Of a stretch of DNA of 64,000 bases, positions 9,516 to 19,366 are shown one piece after another. Where the stretch lies: contig NZ_JAHUXA010000008.1 of the NCBI RefSeq assembly GCF_019218745.1, positions 62,001-126,000 of the forward strand, in the 5' to 3' direction. Position 1 is the stretch's first letter; each line of letters opens with the position of its first letter. Origin of the DNA: Enterobacter sp. ENT03 (GTDB lineage: Bacteria; Pseudomonadota; Gammaproteobacteria; Enterobacterales; Enterobacteriaceae). The position numbers were made by a program, and so were the translations under genes. Under the pieces are notes generated by a model. It was given only the letters and a program-made list of their open reading frames with translations. It did not search any database and was not told the DNA's origin.

Positions 9516-10667
9516 ATGGCAAAACACCTTTTTACATCAGAGTCTGTCTCAGAGGGACATCCTGATAAAATCGCTGACCAGATTTCCGATGCCGTACTGG
9601 ACGCGATCCTCGAACAGGATCCGAAAGCACGCGTCGCCTGCGAAACTTATGTGAAAACCGGGATGGTTCTGGTCGGTGGCGAAATCACCACCAGCGCATG
9701 GGTCGACATCGAAGAAATCACGCGTAAAACCGTGCGCGACATCGGCTATGTCCATTCCGATATGGGCTTTGACGCCAACTCCTGCGCCGTACTGAGCGCG
9801 ATTGGCAAGCAGTCTCCGGACATCAACCAGGGCGTTGACCGTGCCGATCCGCTGGAACAGGGCGCGGGCGACCAGGGTCTGATGTTTGGTTATGCAACCA
9901 ACGAAACCGACGTGCTGATGCCAGCGCCGATCACCTACGCCCACCGTCTGGTGCAGCGTCAGGCTGAAGTGCGTAAAAACGGCACCCTGCCGTGGCTGCG
10001 TCCGGATGCAAAAAGCCAGGTCACCTTCCAGTATGACGACGGCAAAATCGTCGGTATCGATGCCGTAGTGCTGTCCACGCAGCATGCGGAAGATATTGAT
10101 CAGAAAGCCCTGCAGGAAGGCGTGATGGAAGAGATCATCAAGCCGGTTCTGCCGCAAGAGTGGCTGAACGCGTCCACCAAATTCTTCATCAACCCGACCG
10201 GCCGTTTTGTTATCGGCGGCCCGATGGGTGACTGCGGCCTGACCGGTCGTAAGATCATCGTTGATACCTACGGCGGCATGGCGCGTCACGGTGGCGGCGC
10301 GTTCTCTGGTAAAGATCCGTCGAAAGTTGACCGCTCTGCGGCCTACGCGGCACGTTATGTTGCGAAAAACATCGTGGCGGCGGGTCTGGCGGATCGCTGT
10401 GAGATTCAGGTGTCCTACGCGATTGGCGTGGCCGAGCCGACGTCCATCATGGTGGAAACCTTTGGCACCGAGAAAATCGCTTCCGAGCAGCTGACACTGC
10501 TGGTACGTGAATTCTTCGACCTGCGTCCGTATGGTCTGATCCAGATGCTGGATCTGCTGCACCCGATCTACAAAGAAACCGCCGCATACGGTCACTTTGG
10601 TCGCGAACATTTCCCATGGGAAAAGACCGACAAAGCCGCTGTGCTGCGTGAAGCTGCGGGTTTATAA
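9516..10667 (+). CDS. metK: S-adenosylmethionine synthetase
   Basis: MetK makes S-adenosylmethionine from methionine and ATP, releasing phosphate and pyrophosphate. The 383-residue protein has the full family signature: [30 protein letters not shown] (hexapeptide), [19 protein letters not shown] (P-loop-like) and FIINPTGRF-type motif [13 protein letters not shown]. An AGGGTGA Shine-Dalgarno precedes the ATG. It ends in a strong terminator. In E. coli galP follows directly; here a fimbrial operon intervenes. Confidence 0.98.
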   Translation: MAKHLFTSESVSEGHPDKIADQISDAVLDAILEQDPKARVACETYVKTGMVLVGGEITTSAWVDIEEITRKTVRDIGYVHSDMGFDANSCAVLSAIGKQSPDINQGVDRADPLEQGAGDQGLMFGYATNETDVLMPAPITYAHRLVQRQAEVRKNGTLPWLRPDAKSQVTFQYDDGKIVGIDAVVLSTQHAEDIDQKALQEGVMEEIIKPVLPQEWLNASTKFFINPTGRFVIGGPMGDCGLTGRKIIVDTYGGMARHGGGAFSGKDPSKVDRSAAYAARYVAKNIVAAGLADRCEIQVSYAIGVAEPTSIMVETFGTEKIASEQLTLLVREFFDLRPYGLIQMLDLLHPIYKETAAYGHFGREHFPWEKTDKAAVLREAAGL

Positions 10668-10700
10668 CACCGACTTGCCTTATTAAGGTCTTTAATAAGT

Positions 10701-10727
10701 CCGGCTGCTTTTAGCCGGATTTTTTTT
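10701..10727 (+). terminator. Intrinsic terminator of metK
   Basis: CCGGCT, a 6-nt loop and AGCCGG are followed by a run of eight T. A second, upstream stem (CTTATTA/TAATAAG at 10679-10699) adds to the structure. Confidence 0.92.
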
Positions 10728-10731
10728 GCCC

Positions 10732-11078
10732 GCAATTTTAATACATTTTATAAATTAATCACTTAAGTGAGAAAATCCTCACTCAATTGCCATTGCCAGA
10801 ATAATCATTTATAAATTAAATTTATTTTTAAGTATTTCTAACTATTGTGAAATCATCAAATAAATTGCAACAAAAAGACATACAACTAGCAAGTAAAAAC
10901 CTGAACAATCAATTATTTAAAATAATCTAAAAAAACATCAAATGTTATAAAAAATCACTTGTCCTATTTTTAATATTTATACTTCACCGGTGATGGATTG
11001 ACGCAATCATCAGCCGTAGCTATTCTCTGCCGCATTAACAAACAATGTTATTTATTTTATTCTCTATCGACGTAAACA
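10732..11078. other. AT-rich leader upstream of the fimbrial operon
   Basis: This 347-bp stretch has no gene and is markedly richer in A and T than its surroundings, with many runs such as TTTATAAATTAAATTTATTTTT. It contains a 12-bp palindrome TCACTTAAGTGA at 10759-10770 and a short one (GATTG-ACG-CAATC) near 11000. Such leaders commonly bind H-NS and carry the promoter of horizontally acquired fimbrial operons. I could not assign a specific promoter. Confidence 0.5.
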
Positions 11079-11810
11079 ATGAATAGATCTCATGAATATA
11101 AAATACTTGCCCTGGTGTCGCTCTTAGCCATCTTTTCTGGCGACACGATAGCCGGGGTGACCATTTACCCGATTGCGACAAAACTGGACAGCCATGGAAA
11201 TGCGCAGATTAATGTCTTCACAAATGCTGATAAAACAGAATTTGTGAAAACATTAATTAAAAAAATTAATAATCCTGGTACTGCACAAGAAAATGAGGTC
11301 GTCGTTAATTCGACGGCGGGAAAGGGTTTGATGGTCGCACCTGCAAAATTTGCGTTATCGCCTGGCGCCACACGAGTCATCCGCCTCGTCAATATGCAGC
11401 CCGTGCAGACGGAAACGCTCTATCGCGTCTATTTTGAAAGCGTGAATAGCCTCGATCAAAACGCAGGCCAAAGTGAAAAACAAGCAAATTTAGGCGTTAA
11501 TATGATTTGGGGTTTACTGGTTTCCGTGCCGCCAGCCCAACCAAAAATTGAATTCACCTATAACCCGGTTAATTTCCAGTTAGCGAACACCGGAAATATA
11601 CATATCAAAGTTTCGAGTATCGGTATTTGCCCTGAGGTGAATACCGATGCTGGATGTACATGGAGCAAAGAGGTTAAAAAAGCTATCTATCCAGGACAGC
11701 AACGTGCTTTACCCGCTGAAATATTTAACGGGAAAAAGTATGCCGCTGTACGGATTAAGTATACCAACTGGGTAGATAACACCTCTGGCGAAAAGGAATT
11801 TCTTAAGTAG
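11079..11810 (+). CDS. Periplasmic fimbrial chaperone (alpha-fimbrial type)
   Basis: The 243-residue protein begins with a signal peptide (LALVSLLAIFSGDTIAG) and then shows the PapD-like chaperone fold: G1-strand region near FALSPGATRVIRLVNMQP, conserved YRVYFES and NMIWGLLVSVPPAQP. This last segment is typical of chaperones of the CFA/I, CS1 and cable-pilus class (CfaA/CooB/CblB). It would hold pilin subunits in the periplasm and deliver them to the usher. It is first in a five-gene operon, as in CFA/I and CS1 clusters. The start has only a weak ribosome site. Confidence 0.87.
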   Translation: MNRSHEYKILALVSLLAIFSGDTIAGVTIYPIATKLDSHGNAQINVFTNADKTEFVKTLIKKINNPGTAQENEVVVNSTAGKGLMVAPAKFALSPGATRVIRLVNMQPVQTETLYRVYFESVNSLDQNAGQSEKQANLGVNMIWGLLVSVPPAQPKIEFTYNPVNFQLANTGNIHIKVSSIGICPEVNTDAGCTWSKEVKKAIYPGQQRALPAEIFNGKKYAAVRIKYTNWVDNTSGEKEFLK

Positions 11811-11887
11811 TAAGCAGTAAAGTAACTCCCATTTGTCGGTTTAATTTAAGCGCATATTGATATGCACATTCAAACTTAAGGATATAT

Positions 11888-12385
11888 ATGAAAACTTTCA
11901 TCAAACCAATGCTGGTTGCTATAATTATGGGCCTGGCTGCTAACGCTATGGCAGTACAGAAAGATATTACGGTAACGGCAAATGTTGATGCCACCCTGGA
12001 TCTGACGACTGAAACAGGGGCGGTTTTACCTTCAACACTGACGATGGGCTATATGCCGGGTACTGGTTTGCAGCCAGTGACTCAGCAGACCAAAATTTTT
12101 ACTAACGATGCAGCAAAAGACATCAAAATTAGCCTGGCAGGCACCGCACAATTAACGGATACCGTTGGCGCACAACCCGCAGTTCCGTTGAACGTGAAGT
12201 TCGGCAACAGTGTGCTGACGACGGCACCTGTGACCGTGGCTGCCGCCACGCTGTTCCCGAATGGTGACAGCATCAACGGCTCTATTATCCAGCCGCTGGT
12301 CATTAGCCAGGCGACTCAGGCTGTACTGCCTTCCGCTAACTACAGTGGGATTGTCAGTATTGTTCTGACCCAGGCTACCGAATAA
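11888..12385 (+). CDS. Major fimbrial subunit, CS1/CFA/I type pilin
   Basis: The 165-residue protein has a signal peptide cleaved after AMA, giving a mature start VQKDITVTANVDATLDL. That N-terminal donor strand pattern, the small size and the absence of cysteines match the CS1-type major pilins (CfaB, CooA, CblA). The C-terminus ends GIVSIVLTQATE, typical of the family. A strong AAGGATATAT ribosome site precedes the ATG, and a stable hairpin follows the gene, consistent with high-level pilin expression relative to the usher. Confidence 0.88.
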   Translation: MKTFIKPMLVAIIMGLAANAMAVQKDITVTANVDATLDLTTETGAVLPSTLTMGYMPGTGLQPVTQQTKIFTNDAAKDIKISLAGTAQLTDTVGAQPAVPLNVKFGNSVLTTAPVTVAAATLFPNGDSINGSIIQPLVISQATQAVLPSANYSGIVSIVLTQATE

Positions 12386-12417
12386 TACAGCCAGCTATTA
12401 CGATGTCTTACTAACCT

Positions 12418-12443
12418 ATATCGACCTGCTTGCAGGTCGATAT
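12418..12443 (+). promoter_or_regulatory. Strong hairpin between pilin and usher genes
   Basis: ATATCGACCTG, a 4-nt loop and CAGGTCGATAT form a perfect 11-bp stem, followed by a short T-rich stretch (TTCTTTC). It may act as a partial terminator or as a 3' stabiliser of the pilin mRNA. Confidence 0.65.
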
Positions 12444-12469
12444 TTCTTTCGAACAACAGAGATAAGGAT

Positions 12470-15205
12470 ATGTTTTCAGCATTATGGAAATCACTATTTC
12501 CTTGTCTGGCTCTATTTATTTTATCACTTTCCCAACCCGTTTTTTCACAAAGCACGGTTCCGGAAGGTTTTGAGGAATTAGTCACCGGCCAGGATACCTG
12601 GCTTGACGTAAAGTTTCTCGGCCAGTCCACAGGGTTATTTGAAGCGACGGTCACACTCGACAGCGTTCAGTTTAAAGATCCCCAGGCACTGATTAAAGCG
12701 CTTAATTTCCAGCAGCCATCAGATTCGCCATTATATCAGCAGGCATTACAGCTATTGTCTGCGCCGCTCGCGCGTCACGGTAATCTTGCCTGTAGCAGCA
12801 ATGCCAACGCAGCGGGTTGCGGGTATTTAGACACCGATAGCCTGGCGATTATTTATGATGAAAATAATAACGCCGTCGATATTTTTGCCAGCAAATTATT
12901 GCTGCCCGAAGCAGATAAAAAAGCGCTCTACTATACCCCAACCCGGCAGACGGAAAATGCCTTTATCCACCAGCAGCTGATTAACATGTCGTCCCAGCAG
13001 GACTCACAAAATTTTTCGGTACAGGGTTCCGGCTCGCTGGGCGTATTAAGCAACAGTTATCTGGGTGTGGACTGGGCGCTCAACACCTGGAAAGGCGATT
13101 ACGGCAATAGCCAGACGATAAACATCAATGATTTGTACTACCGGCAGGGTCTGGGTGTACGTCATTACGTGCAGGCCGGGCGCATGGATGCCCGCGATCT
13201 CTCCAGCAACCTCGGCGGAAATATTAACTTCGCGCTCCTGCCGCTCGATGCCATCGACGGAATACGAGTTGGCACCACGCTAAGTTATCTTAACGCTCAG
13301 GAAGCCAGTAAAGGCTCGCCGCTGCTGGTACTGTTAGCGACTAAATCCCGTGTGGATGCTTTTCGCGGTAATCAGTTACTGGGCACCTTCTATTTAGACA
13401 GCGGTTCAAACACCCTTGATACCTCGACGTTCCCGGCTGGCAGCTATGCCGTCACGCTGAATATTTATGAAAATAACCAGTTTGTGCGCAGCGAAATCCA
13501 GCCCTTTACAAAAACGGGGCAACTGAGCGACGGCTATTTACAATGGTTTTTACAGCTTGGCGAAACCGCAACCACGACCGCGGCCTATAGCGACCGCGAT
13601 GACAGCGATGAACCGCGAGATACGGTTTTACAGGCTGGACTTAAAATCCCTCTTTTTGCCGAATTCACCTCGACCACCGGCCTTGCCAGTATTGCGGGCG
13701 AAAATTACGGCGAAGCTGGCCTGCAATGGACGCACGGCTTCCATGGCGCGTTCATTGACGGCGTGCTCAGTAGCGAGGTCAGCTATTTCAAAGGTAGCGA
13801 AGGCTCCAGCGGGAATAAGCAGCAGATCAGCTATAACGACGGCTTTTCGTTTAGCCTCTATCGTGATGATGCGCAGGGCAAAAGCTGCACCGCAGGCAAT
13901 GCGCAGCCGGATGCATACGCTGACATCGGCTGCTATACCTCCCTGAGCGCCACCCTTTCGGTACCGGTAAAAAGCTGGTCGACGTCCATTGGTTACACCT
14001 TGAACAAAAATGAAAGCTTCTATTCCAGCCCAGGCTGGTATGACGCCAGTCAGCCTTTTGACGACGCGCTGATTAACAATACCCGCGCACAAACGACGTC
14101 TGAAACCTGGCAGCTTAGCCTCAATAAAACGTTCAGTATAAATAGCATGCTGTTAACCACGCGCTTTGGGGGCTATCACCGACAGAGCAACAACAGTCAG
14201 GATAACGATAATGGGGTCTATGCCGGCTTCAGCCTGACGCACGCCACCAACAATGCCGCGCAGATACGCAGCAGCACCTCGTTAAGCTCTGATTATCGCC
14301 ACAGCCAGTCCGGGGGCAGCGAAGTCACCTATAACGCCAGCCAGAACTGGGACTGGGGCAACCGCAACGATCGTGAGCTGGGGATTGATGTTGGTGGTAC
14401 CAATACGGATAACACGAATGCCGCTATCCACGGGCGTTTGAATGGCCGCTATGGTGAAAGCAACCTGACCCTTTCTGATAGTTATGACAATCAACTGAAA
14501 ACGCATCAGACCTCGGTTTCCGGGAGTTACAGCTCCTCGCTGGCGCTTTCCCGATCCGGCCTCTACTGGGGACCGGGCGGCAACGGTACGCCAGGCGGCG
14601 CGGTGGCTGTGCGGGTAAAAAATCCTGCAGAAGATGAAGAAGAAGACACGCACAACAGCGATGCCCTGGTGGATGTCGCCGTCGATGGCGGCGGGTTCGC
14701 CAAACTGTCCCCCGACAGCAAAGCGCTGTTCCCGGTGGGTGGTTTTGAGCAAAGCCGCGTGTCAGTCAATGAAAGCCGCGAACTCAGCGAAGGCAGCCAG
14801 TCAAGCATTTCAGCCGGTGCCGGCAGCCAGCCGTTGTTCCTGTTACCGGGAAAAATGAAGATCCGCGACGTGACGGTGGAATCGCAGTACACCTTTGTCG
14901 GCCAGTTGGTGATGACGGACGGCAGCCCATTAGTGCCCCAGGCCATGCTTAACGCCTCGCTGTTTGATGGCGCGGAGGATGGCGGCTTTAGCGCGACATT
15001 CAATCACCTGGCGAAAACGTTATATGTGCAGCAGGGCAACGCGATTTATCGCTGCCCGGTCACCATCCAGACCGCCCGAGATGTGGTGCGTTATGTCGGA
15101 AAAACCGTCTGTACCGCACAAGCCAATGCGTTGTTACCCGCCAAAATACAAGAACTTGTTTCCGCCCGGAAACAGGCAACGCTTTCTTCAACAGAATCTC
15201 AATGA
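12470..15205 (+). CDS. Outer-membrane fimbrial usher (alpha type)
   Basis: The 911-residue protein has a signal peptide (to about residue 26), an N-terminal chaperone-binding region (PEGFEELVTGQDTWLDVKFLG), a large beta-barrel rich in alternating aromatic and serine/asparagine strands, and C-terminal plug/carboxy domains with paired cysteines. The size and N-terminus resemble CfaC/CooC ushers rather than the FimD class. It would form the secretion pore and assembly platform. The stop codon overlaps the next start (ATGA), indicating translational coupling to the adhesin. Confidence 0.88.
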   Translation: MFSALWKSLFPCLALFILSLSQPVFSQSTVPEGFEELVTGQDTWLDVKFLGQSTGLFEATVTLDSVQFKDPQALIKALNFQQPSDSPLYQQALQLLSAPLARHGNLACSSNANAAGCGYLDTDSLAIIYDENNNAVDIFASKLLLPEADKKALYYTPTRQTENAFIHQQLINMSSQQDSQNFSVQGSGSLGVLSNSYLGVDWALNTWKGDYGNSQTININDLYYRQGLGVRHYVQAGRMDARDLSSNLGGNINFALLPLDAIDGIRVGTTLSYLNAQEASKGSPLLVLLATKSRVDAFRGNQLLGTFYLDSGSNTLDTSTFPAGSYAVTLNIYENNQFVRSEIQPFTKTGQLSDGYLQWFLQLGETATTTAAYSDRDDSDEPRDTVLQAGLKIPLFAEFTSTTGLASIAGENYGEAGLQWTHGFHGAFIDGVLSSEVSYFKGSEGSSGNKQQISYNDGFSFSLYRDDAQGKSCTAGNAQPDAYADIGCYTSLSATLSVPVKSWSTSIGYTLNKNESFYSSPGWYDASQPFDDALINNTRAQTTSETWQLSLNKTFSINSMLLTTRFGGYHRQSNNSQDNDNGVYAGFSLTHATNNAAQIRSSTSLSSDYRHSQSGGSEVTYNASQNWDWGNRNDRELGIDVGGTNTDNTNAAIHGRLNGRYGESNLTLSDSYDNQLKTHQTSVSGSYSSSLALSRSGLYWGPGGNGTPGGAVAVRVKNPAEDEEEDTHNSDALVDVAVDGGGFAKLSPDSKALFPVGGFEQSRVSVNESRELSEGSQSSISAGAGSQPLFLLPGKMKIRDVTVESQYTFVGQLVMTDGSPLVPQAMLNASLFDGAEDGGFSATFNHLAKTLYVQQGNAIYRCPVTIQTARDVVRYVGKTVCTAQANALLPAKIQELVSARKQATLSSTESQ

Positions 15206-16350
15206 GCAGCATCCCGATGAACAGAATGCAAAAATTAACAGCCCTGATATTGCTGATATGCTTTGCCCGCGTTACCTGGGCAAACATCTTGCCCCCCACG
15301 GCGCAAGACATTGCCGTCTCAACCACCTATGACCGCTCGGGAGCCATTGCCAAATTATCAATTTGGGATGACACCTCCGGCGGCTACGATACCAACAATA
15401 AAAGCAAATGGGGGCTAAATTTCTGGACCTGTAATTCTGAAACCGATCCTGAACATGGAATGTGTCCAACACGTGTCGCGCATAACGGGGAATGGAATAT
15501 GGTGATTTCCCAAAAATTTGTCGAACAGCGCAGCGGTGCGTCGCAAGTAATAAAACTTTCGGCTACACGGCGTTCAGAATGGGTGCCAGCCGATTATTGC
15601 GGCAGCGAAGGGGGACGATATGGGGATGAAAAACCCATGAACGCCAGCGGGCAAAATATTTGTGGATCCACTTATACTTCCGGGGTCGCGCTGGATATTC
15701 ATATCGCCCCCGACGAACTTAAAAAAATACCGGTAGGCGGCATATGGAAAGCCAGGCTTAATATTACGCTACACAGCAACCATGACAGTACAAAATATAA
15801 CTGGCAGGCAGACATTACGCTTAACGTCACAGACAACAGCAACCAGGCTATTTATCTGCCTGAATTTGGTGAAGCGCAGCCGCAGATCGATTTAAATTTA
15901 CGCCCGCTGCCAGGTACCCAGGTCAATCACAGCAAATTGCGCGGTATGACCAATCTGGATATGTGTTTATACGATGGTTACGGCGGTAACAGCAGCAGCT
16001 TCGTGTTGAATTTCCAGGATACCGGCGCAGCCGCAGGCAGAGACAGCGCGCTGTTTTCCGTCTACCGGGAAGGCGGCGATGCACAGAATATTCAGGACCG
16101 GATCGATTACACGCTCAGTCTGCGTTCCCCCACCGACAACACGTCTTTGCCGGTCAGACGCGGAGAAGATCTTACGCTGGATAATTTAAATCAGGCGCAA
16201 ATTCGCCAGGTGCATTTACCCAATATTCCGCAGCCGGTGATTTGCATCCCGGCCCCCTTAAAACTGGAAACGCCTGAATTCAGCATCAGCAGTAAATCTG
16301 CCGGACGCTATCGCGGAACGCTGCGTATTAATTTCACGCCTCAACTGTAA
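15202..16350 (+). CDS. Fimbrial tip adhesin / pilus initiator (CfaE/CooD/CblD family)
   Basis: The 382-residue protein carries a signal peptide (to about WA, residue 27). The C-terminal half has the CblD-family signature LDMCLYDGYGGNSSSF and ends in the pilin-like strand GTLRINFTPQL. The N-terminal half, with several cysteines, is the presumed receptor-binding domain. In CFA/I and CS1 pili this subunit nucleates assembly and sits at the tip. It is coupled to the usher by ATGA overlap; a second in-frame ATG lies at 15217. The receptor cannot be inferred. Confidence 0.85.
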   Translation: MSSIPMNRMQKLTALILLICFARVTWANILPPTAQDIAVSTTYDRSGAIAKLSIWDDTSGGYDTNNKSKWGLNFWTCNSETDPEHGMCPTRVAHNGEWNMVISQKFVEQRSGASQVIKLSATRRSEWVPADYCGSEGGRYGDEKPMNASGQNICGSTYTSGVALDIHIAPDELKKIPVGGIWKARLNITLHSNHDSTKYNWQADITLNVTDNSNQAIYLPEFGEAQPQIDLNLRPLPGTQVNHSKLRGMTNLDMCLYDGYGGNSSSFVLNFQDTGAAAGRDSALFSVYREGGDAQNIQDRIDYTLSLRSPTDNTSLPVRRGEDLTLDNLNQAQIRQVHLPNIPQPVICIPAPLKLETPEFSISSKSAGRYRGTLRINFTPQL

Positions 16351-16362
16351 AAGGGGTTTTCA

Positions 16363-17097
16363 ATGCTGCGAATAACGCTGCGAATAAATGTGTACCGTGC
16401 GTTAGTGCTTACCGGCTGTCTGCTCGCCTCAGCCAGCTTGCTGGCTGCTATTCAGGTTGAACCGATGAAGATTAAGGTGACGCCACGTTACGCGGGCCAG
16501 GTCACTATTACTTCAAAAAGCACGGACGCCGAATATATACAGGGCAGAGCCGTGGAAATTAGCCATCCCGGCACGGCGCAGGAAAAAGAGATCCCGGTCA
16601 GGCTGGGACAACAAGATAGTCTGGTGGTGACACCGGTTAAATTTGCGCTTCCGGCGGGCAACAGCCAGACAATCCGCTTTATCAACCTGGATACGCCCCA
16701 ACAGGAAAAAATCTACCGGGTCTGGTTTCAGTCAATGACACCGGAACAATGGCATCGTCCGGAAACCGCCACGACATGGGCGACCGATCTTGCCGTTACG
16801 CTGGCCTGGGGCGTTGTGGTGATGGTCCCACCCGCTCAGCCCGTTATCGCCATGCATTATCAGCCTGCGACGGGGGAGTTACTGAACCGTGGAAATGTAC
16901 ATATTGCGCTACAGCGCATCGGACTGTGCCACGACAAGGTCTGCCGCTGGACGCAGGTGAAAAAAAATATTTATGCCGGACAAGCCTGGAAACCCACCGT
17001 GCCTGGCCTCGCGACGTTCACCCGCGGCACCCTGTCGCTGGAGCACCTTAACGAAGAGACCGGCGAACGTGCGACCCTCAATATTGCCGTCAATTGA
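16363..17097 (+). CDS. Second periplasmic fimbrial chaperone
   Basis: The 244-residue protein has a signal peptide and the same alpha-fimbrial chaperone pattern as the first gene: HPGTAQEKEIPVRL, VTPVKFALPAGNSQTIRFIN, IYRVWFQSMTP and AWGVVVMVPPAQP. It is clearly a diverged paralogue of the first gene, not a copy. CFA/I and CS1 operons have one chaperone; a second at the end is seen in some other alpha-type clusters such as ecp. It may serve the tip adhesin. An AAGGGG ribosome site precedes the ATG. Confidence 0.85.
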   Translation: MLRITLRINVYRALVLTGCLLASASLLAAIQVEPMKIKVTPRYAGQVTITSKSTDAEYIQGRAVEISHPGTAQEKEIPVRLGQQDSLVVTPVKFALPAGNSQTIRFINLDTPQQEKIYRVWFQSMTPEQWHRPETATTWATDLAVTLAWGVVVMVPPAQPVIAMHYQPATGELLNRGNVHIALQRIGLCHDKVCRWTQVKKNIYAGQAWKPTVPGLATFTRGTLSLEHLNEETGERATLNIAVN

Positions 17098-17103
17098 GTC
17101 CCT

Positions 17104-17119
17104 ATGAAAACGATTTCAT
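17104..17119. promoter_or_regulatory. Second GalR/GalS-like operator upstream of galP
   Basis: ATGAAAACGATTTCAT has the GalR core symmetry (AA-N-CG-N-TT) with perfect 6-bp arms, and differs from GTGKAANCGNTTNCAC mainly at the outer bases. It starts 7 bp after the last fimbrial gene and is centred 130 bp from the stronger site at 17234. Confidence 0.45.
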
Positions 17120-17224
17120 GGCGTAACGGAGTCCCGCATGACCACCCGTTCGGTTTAGTCTGAAAACATGATCCACGTCTTGCCCTGCCCACCCTTAGTG
17201 CTATGTTTACGAGACTCACATTTC

Positions 17225-17253
17225 TTGACAATTGTGTAAGCGATTACATTTAC
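17225..17253 (+). promoter_or_regulatory. galP promoter with GalR/GalS operator
   Basis: A perfect TTGACA -35 hexamer lies at 17225-17230. The 16-bp operator GTGTAAGCGATTACAT (17234-17249) overlaps the spacer and the -10 region and matches the GalR/GalS consensus GTGKAANCGNTTNCAC at all but the last base. Repressor binding would block RNA polymerase directly. Confidence 0.8.
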
Positions 17254-17310
17254 GTCGTCTGCATAGCAATTAATGACCTCGATAAGACAGATAATTCACG
17301 GGAGGGCATC

Positions 17311-18705
17311 ATGCCTGACAATAAAAAAAAGGGACGATCAAATAAGGCAATGACCTTCTTTGTCTGTTTCCTCGCCGCACTGGCTGGCCTGCTGTTTGGC
17401 CTTGATATTGGTGTCATCGCAGGGGCGCTGCCCTTCATTACCGATGAGTTTAAAATTAGCCCGCACACACAAGAATGGGTGGTCAGCTCCATGATGTTCG
17501 GGGCGGCCGTAGGTGCTGTGGGTAGCGGCTGGCTGTCATTCCGTCTCGGGCGTAAAAAGAGCCTGATGATTGGTGCTGTACTCTTTGTTATCGGTTCGTT
17601 GTTCTCAGCCGCCGCGCCAAACGTCGAAGTGCTGATCCTCTCCCGCGTCCTGCTCGGCCTTGCGGTCGGCGTGGCCTCTTATACCGCACCGCTGTACCTG
17701 TCTGAGATCGCGCCGGAAAAAATCCGTGGCAGCATGATCTCCATGTACCAGCTGATGATCACCATCGGTATTCTGGGGGCGTATCTGTCTGACACCGCCT
17801 TCAGCTACAGCGGCGCATGGCGCTGGATGCTGGGCGTGATCATCATCCCGGCCATCCTGCTGCTGATTGGCGTGATCTTCCTGCCGGACAGCCCGCGCTG
17901 GTACGCCGCTAAACGCCGCTTCCATGATGCCGAGCGCGTGCTGCTGCGCCTGCGCGACACCAGTGCAGAAGCAAAAAACGAACTGGATGAGATCCGTGAA
18001 AGCCTGCAGGTTAAGCAGAGCGGCTGGGCGCTGTTTAAAGAAAACAGCAACTTCCGCCGCGCCGTGTTCCTCGGCATCCTGCTGCAGGTGATGCAACAGT
18101 TCACCGGTATGAACGTGATCATGTATTACGCGCCGAAAATTTTTGAGCTGGCGGGTTATTCCAATACCACCGAGCAGATGTGGGGCACCGTTATCGTCGG
18201 TGTGACCAACGTCCTGGCGACCTTTATCGCCATCGGTCTGGTGGATCGCTGGGGCCGTAAACCGACCCTGACGCTGGGCTTCCTGGTGATGGCGGTCGGC
18301 ATGGGCGTACTGGGCACCATGATGCATGTGGGCATTGATACCCCGACTGAGCAGTATGTGGCTGTCGGTATGCTGCTGATGTTCATCGTTGGTTTTGCAA
18401 TGAGTGCGGGTCCGCTGATCTGGGTACTGTGTTCGGAGATCCAGCCGCTGAAAGGCCGCGATTTCGGTATTACCTGCTCTACCGCCACCAACTGGATCGC
18501 TAACATGATCGTCGGTGCGACCTTCCTGACCATGCTCAACACCCTGGGCAACGCCAACACCTTCTGGGTGTATGCAGGTCTGAACGTGTTCTTTATCGTG
18601 CTGACGCTCTGGCTGGTGCCGGAAACCAAGCATGTGTCGCTGGAGCATATCGAGCGCAACCTGATGAAAGGCCGCAAACTTCGCGAGATTGGCTCTCACG
18701 ACTGA
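17311..18705 (+). CDS. galP: Galactose:proton symporter
   Basis: The 464-residue inner-membrane protein is a 12-helix major-facilitator sugar porter. It has the family motifs [11 protein letters not shown] and [16 protein letters not shown]-type [13 protein letters not shown], and [17 protein letters not shown], and a C-terminal PETK sequence ([13 protein letters not shown]). I chose the ATG at 17311, preceded by GGGAGG, because it gives the E. coli GalP length. The longer frame from 17203 would translate the promoter and operator. A GC-rich terminator follows. Confidence 0.97.
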   Translation: MPDNKKKGRSNKAMTFFVCFLAALAGLLFGLDIGVIAGALPFITDEFKISPHTQEWVVSSMMFGAAVGAVGSGWLSFRLGRKKSLMIGAVLFVIGSLFSAAAPNVEVLILSRVLLGLAVGVASYTAPLYLSEIAPEKIRGSMISMYQLMITIGILGAYLSDTAFSYSGAWRWMLGVIIIPAILLLIGVIFLPDSPRWYAAKRRFHDAERVLLRLRDTSAEAKNELDEIRESLQVKQSGWALFKENSNFRRAVFLGILLQVMQQFTGMNVIMYYAPKIFELAGYSNTTEQMWGTVIVGVTNVLATFIAIGLVDRWGRKPTLTLGFLVMAVGMGVLGTMMHVGIDTPTEQYVAVGMLLMFIVGFAMSAGPLIWVLCSEIQPLKGRDFGITCSTATNWIANMIVGATFLTMLNTLGNANTFWVYAGLNVFFIVLTLWLVPETKHVSLEHIERNLMKGRKLREIGSHD

Positions 18706-18717
18706 TTGTTCGCCTCA

Positions 18718-18746
18718 GGGCGTTGCCACCCGGCAACGCCCTTCTT
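18718..18746 (+). terminator. Intrinsic terminator of galP
   Basis: GGGCGTTGCC, a 4-nt loop and GGCAACGCCC form a 10-bp stem followed by TTCTT, 13 bp after the galP stop. Confidence 0.8.
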
Positions 18747-18781
18747 GCACTTGCCTTTGCCGCGCACTATTCTCTGCCGTT

Positions 18782-19282
18782 ATGAAAACCACCCGCCTCC
18801 CCATCGCCATTCAACAGGCCGTAATGCGCAGCCTGCGCGATAAGCTTGCCCTCGCAAATCAGAAACTCAACCGCGATTATCCCGAACCTGCGCTGGTGTA
18901 CCAGCAACGGGGAACCGCCGCCGGTACTGCGTGGCTGGAAAGCTATGAGATCCGCCTGAATGCCGTGCTGCTGATGGAAAATCAGCAGGCTTTTATTGAT
19001 GAGGTGGTGCCCCATGAACTGGCGCATCTGCTGGTGTGGAAGCATTTTGGCCGCGTGCCGCCGCACGGCAAAGAGTGGAAATGGATGATGGAAAGCGTGC
19101 TCGGCGTTCCGGCGCGACGCACTCATCAGTTTGAACTGGCGTCGGTGCGTCGCAATACCTTCCCCTATCGTTGCCAGTGTCAGCAGCACCAGCTCACTGT
19201 GCGCCGCCACAATAAGATCCTGCGCGGTGAAGCCGTCTATCGTTGCGTACACTGTGGCGAGCCGCTGGTGGCGGAGGCCTGA
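18782..19282 (+). CDS. sprT: SprT family zinc metalloprotein
   Basis: The 166-residue protein has the zinc-binding HExxH motif ([16 protein letters not shown]) and a C-terminal four-cysteine zinc ribbon (YRCQCQQH... YRCVHCGE). The family is related to the protease domain of eukaryotic SPRTN; the bacterial role is unsettled. The ATG at 18782 gives [15 protein letters not shown], matching E. coli SprT (165 residues). The longer frame from 18689 reads through the galP terminator and is rejected. Confidence 0.93.
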   Translation: MKTTRLPIAIQQAVMRSLRDKLALANQKLNRDYPEPALVYQQRGTAAGTAWLESYEIRLNAVLLMENQQAFIDEVVPHELAHLLVWKHFGRVPPHGKEWKWMMESVLGVPARRTHQFELASVRRNTFPYRCQCQQHQLTVRRHNKILRGEAVYRCVHCGEPLVAEA

Positions 19283-19366
19283 TTTTCGGAACTTTTATGC
19301 TCTGACTGATTGCATCTGACAACCGCTTTCGCTAGGGTGCGGACACACTCAGATATGGAGCAGGCT

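Noticed and set aside
9549-10610. 353-codon frame antisense to metK
   Set aside because: It lies wholly inside metK, is rich in His, Arg and Gln as expected of an antisense shadow, and has no domain.
17203-17310. Upstream extension of galP
   Set aside because: It would translate the TTGACA box and GalR operator; the ATG at 17311 has a good ribosome site and matches the E. coli length.
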